Shown: positions 56,860 through 64,000 of the stretch, piece by piece
How positions within the stretch are numbered: the first letter of the stretch is position 1
Layout: each line of letters begins with the position of its first letter
Source: Owenia fusiformis
Lineage: Eukaryota; Annelida; Polychaeta; Sabellida; Oweniidae
Reading direction: 5' to 3'
Length of the DNA stretch: 64,000 nt
Assembly (NCBI GenBank): GCA_903813345.2
Contig: CAIIXF020000009.1
Span: forward strand, 2,232,001-2,296,000
Program-made: the position numbers and the translations under genes
The notes under the pieces: model-generated
What the model saw: only the letters and a program-made list of their open reading frames with translations
Told to the model about the DNA's origin: nothing
Databases searched by the model: none

Positions 56860-58257
56860 GCTTGCGTATAAACACGACATGCGGGAATCAACCATTATAC
56901 AACCTCACAATTATAGGATATCATCGATATATTTCGGTTATTCATTTTGCAAAAAAAAATATCAAATTTATTTTTTGATGTCATTATACTTTTAATACAC
57001 TAAGTGTAGGATAATATCCTATATCGGGTGTGAGAACTTACCAAATAAAGCGATATTCCACACCAAACAATTCAACTGTCTACAATTGAGTCAGTGGTTT
57101 ATATCATTTGAATATCATTGTTGAATAAAGTCTTATAATAAATTTAAGAACACATCATAAAAAGAGATATTAAGTTACCTTACTTAAATAAAATGAAATG
57201 ATAAATTGCGATAATTTGTTTTGAAAACATCTAATGACAAAACAATTCAACCATTCTTCATATTTCAATACGTCAGAAAAGGTTGAATAAGGTCGATAGA
57301 GAGGTTTCGCAAAACGTTTTTTAGCTCCACGGATCCGTATCCGTAACGTATTTATCAGATTTATGCGTAGTCAGTTCAATTTATACGTGAAATGATACGG
57401 AAAACACGAAAAATGAGGCTTTTGTACGTTGGTCATTTACGTATCCGATTTTACCCTTCGATTATATTGTTTTTAGTTCTAAAGATATCACTATATGAAC
57501 AAGCACAGTGTGCTGTGTATAATTTGACTAAAATTTGGTGAATGAATTTGTTTATTGTTTGAAATAAATCGAGTTTTTCAAATGGTATGTTCAATTCATT
57601 TTACATTGTATGGAATGGTATTGCAATAATTACAGTGTACATGTTTCGCACAACGTTTTAGCTACCCGTATCAAAATCCGTAACGCATCGATGGAGTAAA
57701 AGTGTACTCAATACGTTTGTGATACCAACAGCAATACCGAAAGTACGTAAACTAACACTTTCTGTGCGTAGTTGTCTCCGTATCTATTTTGTCCTTCAAA
57801 TCTTGATAAATTTTTCCATAAATGTATAATTTTAGTAACACACATATGTTATCATGTGTGTCGTGCTAATTTTGATGAAGTAATTGCCTTATCTGCCGAT
57901 AAATTTGATTATAAGCGATGGGCCTGCAATTTTTACAAATAAAGCTTTAGTCACATTTGCTAATAGGCAGATGTAAGGTCTATCGTTTCTGGGGTCAATA
58001 GTAATACAGTAGTCAATTTCTTAGGGACATCAAACCAATGGTTATCAGCTAGGCACCTGAATTTATATTTTGTGCCTTAAGTCACGCTCCGAATTCATAA
58101 AGAGCAGGGTCTTGGGCTTAGTTTGAGTATAGTAGCTTTTTCCTGACCTCGACAATGAATGTGATATTGGGTCTAAAGATGGTGCCCCGCATCACTCTTG
58201 CCCGTATCCAGCTTGTGGCAGGGGGGGGGGGGCTTTTTTGGCTTAAAACTCCCAAGA

Positions 58258-58388
58258 AGTGCATCGAAAAAATTCGGCACCGTTCCGGCACCGAAACCTT
58301 TCGACACCAAAATTTGCTACCGGACTAGTCAGTCCATTTGGTGCCGAAACGGCACCGAAATTTGGCACCGAAACGGCGTCGAAAATCA
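58258..58388. repeat. Short GGCACCGAAA repeat cluster
   Basis: CGGCACCGTTCCGGCACCGA, then GGTGCCGAAACGGCACCGAA, then TTGGCACCGAAACGG. Direct and inverted copies of an ~11-bp motif. Confidence 0.7.
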
Positions 58389-58617
58389 GATTGCATTTTG
58401 GGGGTGAGAGTATATTTCTTTGATCCTAGGATGATGATATTGGCGTATCATTTCCTATTTTCATTTTTGTAAAGACAGGCCTGACATCCAGATCCTGTAA
58501 CGGATCTTCTCTCTTACATATGAGTCACGGTAGGGGCCCCAGATGTTCCTAACTCTTGGGTAGTGGTCCATGATGTGTTCTTCATTAGCAGCCTTGTGAT
58601 GATAGGGAAGGGGGGGG

Positions 58618-59640
58618 GGGTTGTAATTCAAGTACATATTCAGTAGATACCGGGTTGTCCCCGATTGTTTTGTGGGATTGTCTCCAGTTGGAATAACTTA
58701 GTTGAGTAAATCGGTATCAACGTTTCGTTGTGGTTTATTGGTTGTGCCTGATTGTGTTTTGATGGGTTGAGTAAATCGATTGAGTATTTGACTAAGCCTG
58801 GTTGTGTAATGGTGGGTTAGTGTCAAGTAGGTATTGGTATTGCCGAAATGTGTTGTGTACGTTTGAGACTAGGTTCTCTTTTGATGGTTGTTAGTCTGGT
58901 GATTTAGTATCGGGTTGTGTCCCATTGTGTTATGTTAATCTTATAATGGGTTGTTTTCTCTTGTGAATATGATCTGTAGGTTGGCTAGCTGGTTGTGGCT
59001 AGTCGGGTGAGGTATCTTTTTTTCTGATTGTGTTGTGTGATTGGCGTTGTCTCCAATTGGGTTAAGTTAGTTAGTTGTGTATCTCGGTATTACAATTTTA
59101 ATGTGTTTTTTTGCCTGTGCCTGATCTTGTTTTGATTGTTTGGTTTTGGGTTTTGAAAAATTGTGTTGTGTTACTTGAACAATGGGCTGTGTTTGCTTTT
59201 GTTGGTTTAACATTGGGTTGTGCCAAATTGTGTGGTGATAATTTAACAGTTCGATGTGTTTTCATGGTTGTTAGTTTAGCTGTGTTTTATTGGTTGTGCC
59301 TGATTGTGTTTTTATTGTTTAGTGTTGGATTGTGCACAATTGTGTTGAGTTAATTCAACAATTGGTTGTGTTTGACTTTGTTGTCTTATTATTGGGTTGT
59401 GGCATATTGTGTTAATCTGACAGTTGGTTGTATTTTGGTGGTTGTAAGTCAGGTTGCGCCATGCTGGCTTTGGTGCTGGGTTATGCTATATCATTATATT
59501 GCGTTCTGAGTATTTTGACACTGGGTTATGTTCTATTCTACTGTTGCATGATTGGTGATCTAGGTTGTGTTTGGTTATAATAGGTTATATATTTCGAGTT
59601 ATGGGCTGTGTCCGATCAGGCTGTGGTGTTTATTGGGATA
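58618..59640. repeat. GT-skewed, C-poor degenerate repeat
   Basis: Roughly 1 kb in which the plus strand is dominated by G and T (TTGTGTT, TGGGTTGTG, GGTTGTGCCTGATTGTGTTT repeated loosely) with little C or A. It breaks into degenerate units of about 50-60 bp. Open frames here are composition artefacts. Confidence 0.65.
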
Positions 59641-60643
59641 AGAAACAAATGGCCGGTTTAGGGTATTATGTTGTTGGTTTATCAGTTGATTCTATGTTGA
59701 CCCCAAAGGGGATAGGGTATTATGATGGTGAGATATTCAACTGGCATGGTAGGCGTTAGCTTTGCGTCGTTCTCTGATGAGCTGGTCCCCTATTGTTCAA
59801 TGAATTCAAGAAAAACAATGCTTATTTATCTTTTTACATAATATATTTTTTGTTGATTTCTCATACAAAACATACTTTAGTTGCATAACTGATATATTTG
59901 TGTCGCTTTCTATGATCAAATATGTTACTTTGTTCCCCTCCTTAGTTTATATGAGGCATGGGTTTTCAACTAAAGCCTATGAATGAGGAAAGGGGGGGGG
60001 GTGGCTTATGTGAAAACGTATGGTTTCCGAATGCCTTGGCCTTGCCCAAGTCGCTATTTTTTTTATTTATTTGATCTTGAATTATTACCAAAATATACAG
60101 CTGAAAAAACATGAAATTAAAGGTCCATGTGCAGTATGGCAAGTGATTTTAGAAATGTTTACGCATTTCGTGGCATAATGCAGTCACTGCACGTCACTTA
60201 ATGACCACTATTCAATCTGTTTTCAAACCCTTAAATATTCCCAAAGGTATAATTTGACACTGAATTAGTTATTTGTAAACCGAGAAATAATCTTTTATGG
60301 CCAAAAGGATATTCTTCATTTTGAAATTGATGTCATGAAATTAATAAATGACACCTTAGGGATGAAAGGGTTAATGTGTATTTTTGCATTCACCAAAAAT
60401 ACTTTTGGAGTTGTGATTCTGAAAGCTGACACTCCCAATGGTGTTTTGAAATCTTAGTGCAGATGAAGCCTTTTATTTGACCCTAGTTTTCACTACTATT
60501 AAACACGGATTGAGATGCGTTTATTATTACGTACTTCAAAAAACGAACTGCGAAACGAAAATTATCGAAATACGTATCCGTAAACGTAACGAGATACGGA
60601 TGCGGATACGTTTTAGCTAATTCGTTTTGCGAAACCTCTCTAT

Positions 60644-61440
60644 TATTTACATACACCGTAACGTTAACGTAACAGACTGCATCTGGGTGAAATAATTCAA
60701 GGGTTGATATGGTGAACGTTTTGAACACACGTTCTCTTTAACCAGTCATAAAACAATTCTAAAAACTTTACACATCGTCAACTTAATGGTCGTCTTTGGA
60801 ATGCTAACAATATAATTTGAAAAAAATGTATATACTTTTCTCTATATTGTTTTATAAAACACATCAGTGTTCTTGGTATCATATGTTCGGAATGAAATGA
60901 AACATCTTTCCGAACCTCATTGGACCAAAACGATATAAACACAACTTGTTTAGGTCTCTCAATATTGTAATTGTACAAAGGAAATATTGGTTGATTTTAA
61001 AAAGTATATTGTTAATGAAATAAAAGGCTCATCTTACTTTTTATCTATTTCTTTGGGGGGGGGGTTGTTTTAATTTGTTGAATACTTTTTGTCAAATAAA
61101 CCAAAATGTCCTTTGTATAACTATGATATTGAGAGGTCTAACAAAATGTTATATATGCTATTTTATTCCAACAAGGTTCAAAAAGACATTTTATTTCATT
61201 CTCAAGAATTGGTAGAAAGGAACTAAAAACAATTGCACTAAAAACAAAAAATGTTAACAAAAACAGTTATATATATAAAAAATATATTAATAATTTTCGC
61301 ATTAAATTAATGTCAATCAGTCAACATTACATAAACGACCGTGTTTTTTTTACAGAATGTTTTCAATAATTGAGAAAAACATTGCTGAATTCAATTCACC
61401 ATATTGATTACGCCTAATATCTTCTCTTTACATGCGTTAT
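60644..61440. other. No feature recognised
   Basis: AT-rich DNA with one G-run near 61055-61063. No coding evidence. Confidence 0.45.
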
Positions 61441-62200
61441 TATAGAAAGGGAGGTCAGAACTACTGCACATAGGGGAGAACGGAAAAGTCACGATCACTA
61501 CGCTTGGGGTTGCCAGAAGCCCTGCTCTACGCCCACGCTACGCTCAAGGGTTCAACATGTGAGCTCAAAATGACCAAGCTTGAGGTCAAACCAGAGTTCG
61601 CCCCATTGAAGCCAATGGTTCATCTGAGGAGGTACTAACCACTGTGATATGTACAGCGTAATGCATGTAATTGAATATAACAGTTATTTAATTAAACATT
61701 CAAATTCATTTTTACAAGCCTTTTTAAAGTAAGGGAGGTCGCACTGCAGATAGAAGAACGGAAAAGTCACGACCACCGCGCTTGAAGTTTACAACATGGG
61801 AGGTCAAAAGCCCTGCGCTTGCGTTTACAACAGGTGAGGTCACAGTGACCAAGGTTGAGGTCAAAACAAAGTACGCCACGACCATTGAAGAGGTAACCGC
61901 TGTTATACTCCGTACATGTAATTGAATATAATTTATTTTTACATGCACTTTTATAGTAGGGGAGGTTGCAACCACTGCAACTTACGACCACGTGCACTGC
62001 GTTTGAGATTCACAATTTGGGTGATCAGAAGCCCTGCGTTTGAGGTTACAACATGGGAGGTGACAATGACCAAGTTTGAGGTCAAAACAGAGTAGGTCAC
62101 AACCATTGACGCCAATGGTTCGACTGAGGAGGTAACCACTGTTATAAATCGTATTACATGTAGTTGAATTTAAGAATTTAATTTATTTACTCGCGTTTTA
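61440..62200. repeat. ~230-280-bp degenerate direct repeats
   Basis: Units begin near 61447, 61731, 61955 and 62204. They share GAACGGAAAAGTCACGA(C/T)CA, TACAACATGGGAGGTCA, GACCAAG(C/G)TTGAGGTCAAA, CCATTGA.GCCAATGGTTC and ACATGTAATTGAATATAA. They grade into the 36-bp array to the right. Confidence 0.7.
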
Positions 62201-63300
62201 TAGCAGAGAGGTCACAACCACAGCATATATGATAGAACGGAAGAGTCACGACCACTGCACATGAGGTTTACAACGTGGATACCACCAACAAGGGAGGTCA
62301 CTACCACCAAGGCTGGGTTATCAACAGGGGAGAGATGAGTTTCCATCAATGGAGGTCGTAACCACCAATACTGCGTTTTCAACAGGGGATGTCAAAACCA
62401 CCAAGACCTAGTTGTTAATAGAGAGAGACTCAACCACCAAGGCTGAGTTCTCAACAGGGAGATCACAACCTCCAGAGCTGAGTTTCCAACAGGGGAGAGG
62501 TCAAACCACCAAGACTGAGATTTCAGCAGCGGAAGTTACAACCACCTTGACTGGGTTTTCAATAGGGGAGGTCACATCCACCAAGGCTGAGTTTTAAACA
62601 GGTGGTCAAAACTACCAAGATTGGGTATTCAACAGGTGAGGTCACAACGACCAATATTGAATTTTCAACAATGGAGGTCACAACTTCCAAGGCTGAGTTT
62701 CCAATAGGGGAGGTCACAACCACCAAGGCTGAGTGTACAGGGGGATGCCAACCACTAAGACTGGGTTTTCAGCATCGAAAGTCACAGCCACCAAGACTAA
62801 GTTTTCAACAGGAGAGGTCACAACCTCCAGAGCTGTGTTTTCAACAGAGGAGGTCACAGCCAACAAGGCTGAGTTTTCAATAGTGGGGGGGGGGTGACAA
62901 TCACCAAAGCTGAGTGTACAGGTGAGGTGACAACCACTAAGACTAGGTTTTCAGCATCGGAGGTCACAGCCACCAAGACTGAGTTTTCAACAGGGGATAT
63001 CACAACCTCCAGATGTGTGTTTTCAACAGAGGAGGTCACAACCTCCAAGATCGAGTTTTCAGCAGCAGAGGTCACAACCACCACAACTTATTTTCAATAG
63101 TGATGGTCACAAGCACCAGGACTGGGTTTTCAACAAGGGAGGTCACAACCACTAGGACTGGGTTTTCAGCAACAGAGGTCAAACCACCAAGACTTGTTTT
63201 CAATAGGGATGGACACAGCCACCAAGGCTGAGTTTTCAACAGGGGTGGCCACATCCATCAAGACTGAGTTTTCAACAGAGGAGGCCATAACCAACAAGGC
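62201..63300. repeat. 36-bp degenerate minisatellite, about 28 copies
   Basis: The consensus is near GAGGTCACAACCACCAAGGC + TGAGTTTTCAACAGGG. In one plus frame it reads EVTTTKAEFSTG repeatedly, since 36 is twelve codons, but frequent indels and stops break the frame. No start, splice pattern or conserved domain suggests a gene. Confidence 0.85.
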
Positions 63301-63719
63301 TGGGTATAGTATACACAGTGACGATCACAGTTAATGAGTCGTAGATTACAGCAAGGGACACAACCAATGAGGCCGAAGTTACACCAGGTGCACCCGTTAT
63401 GTGACGTGAGCATACCCCAGTTTTTATTTTTTGGGTTTTATAAAGGTCGAAAGCCGTAGATCACAACAATAAGGTAGGTTACAACCATCACCAAGATGAT
63501 GATACATAAGGTGTACATCTTCATTTAGACTAGGCTTGGATTACAGCCACTGTGTCAGGGTCTGCAACAGAAACAACCAATGAGGCCGGGGTTACAAGGG
63601 AGAAATACGCAATAATTCTAAGTAGGTAATTATGAATGGATGTTGACCCTTTGACATGCTTATCGACTTCGAGACTGGATTTAGTCTGTCCCATATCATT
63701 TGAGAATGAATGCTTTACA
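63301..63719. other. Degenerate continuation, no feature recognised
   Basis: Loose GATCACA / ACAACCAAT(G)AGGCC fragments continue the repeat theme. Nothing codes. Confidence 0.4.
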
Positions 63720-64000
63720 TGGGCGGATCTGGGAACCAACAAGGGGGGGGGGCCCAAACTTTTGGTCTGATAAACAAAAATTTTGGGCCCCTAAAACCCA
63801 AAAGTGGGCCCATATTTTGAAATTTTGAGGCCCATTTTCTTCAAAATTTGGCCTAAAATTAAAAAATAAGGCCTTAGAAGGCCCATTTATGACCAAAAAG
63901 GCCTACTTTTTAGGGCCTTTAGGCCTTTTTTGACTCAAAATTTTTTTTGGGCACAAATTTTTTTTTCTGGGCCCACCCAAGGGGGGGGGGGGGCCCGGGC
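63720..64000. repeat. Partial GGGCCC-rich repeat at window edge
   Basis: GGGCGGATCTGGGAACC followed by a G-run and GGCCC, then repeated GGCCCATTT / AAAATTTTG phrases and a second G-run with CCCGGGC at the last bases. It looks like one end of an interspersed element cut by the window end. Confidence 0.45.

Larger units (their letters stand above)
57296..60643. mobile_element. 3.3-kb element with ATAGAGAGGTTTCGCAAAAC ends
   Basis: The left end ATAGAGAGGTTTCGCAAAAC is mirrored at the right by GTTTTGCGAAACCTCTCTAT (60624-60643). Subterminal GGATCCGTATCCGTAACGTA and its inverse-like ACGTATCCGTAAACGTAACG follow inside. A related internal sequence (TTTCGCACAACGTTTTAGCT) occurs near 57645. No transposase was recognised. 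The interior includes the GT-skewed block. The two ends could also be two separate insertions. Confidence 0.55.

Noticed and set aside
59111-59759. Hydrophobic frames in the GT-rich block (membrane-protein-like)
   Set aside because: Leu/Val/Cys/Phe richness follows from the GT-skewed base composition. No start-to-stop gene structure or conserved motif.

Overview
The window is AT-rich nuclear DNA from an animal, most likely a marine invertebrate. The evidence is a spliced metazoan-type cyclic-nucleotide phosphodiesterase gene with GT-AG introns up to 16.7 kb, an APE-type LINE, mariner and hAT relics, TTAA-flanked miniature elements and many minisatellites. The species cannot be fixed from the sequence alone. 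There is no sign of operons, CRISPR arrays or bacterial genes, and I saw no convincing tRNA or rRNA gene.

Layout. 350-5480 (minus strand): a complete-looking non-LTR retrotransposon. ORF1 has a coiled coil, an SGNH esterase-like domain and two CCHC knuckles. ORF2 has an APE endonuclease, a reverse transcriptase and a C-terminal Cys/His motif. ORF1 and ORF2 lie in the same frame, separated by a single TAG. 6130-8830: a copy of a long repeat family (called R here) carrying a TTAA-flanked insertion. 9070-10165: a 24-bp minisatellite.

14466-42402 (plus strand): the 3' ten coding exons of a PDE5-like (PDE5/6/11 clade) phosphodiesterase, from the second half of GAF-B through the whole catalytic domain to the stop. 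They join to 1299 nt (432 codons plus stop) with every phase matching. The 5' exons (GAF-A, start of GAF-B, N-terminus) were not found and probably lie before the window. Introns hold a 34-bp minisatellite (17.0-18.4 kb), a hAT element with a perfect 8-bp target duplication (19.7-20.4 kb), two TTAA MITEs, a nested stack of transposons (24.5-34.4 kb), a 92-bp tandem array (34.45-35.86 kb) and a LINE 3' relic (40.9-41.6 kb). Two exons of this gene, the one with the metal-binding Asp and the terminal one, are preceded by tandem copies of their own splice acceptor and exon start (87 bp x6 and 63 bp x7).

42.4-64 kb: no convincing gene. This stretch holds foldback and inverted-repeat elements, including a 16-bp-repeat-ended foldback at 44.0-45.85 kb and a ~98% identical ~440-bp-arm palindrome at 53.15-54.08 kb. 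It also holds several MITEs, a 3.3-kb TIR element with a GT-skewed core, and degenerate 36-bp repeats near the right edge.

The most unusual observations are the recurrent tandem duplication of splice acceptors within one gene, the single in-frame TAG between the two LINE ORFs, the young long palindrome, and a 3.7-kb element with TAGTG/CACTA ends and a TGT target duplication that carries a relic of a Cys-rich repeat-borne protein.
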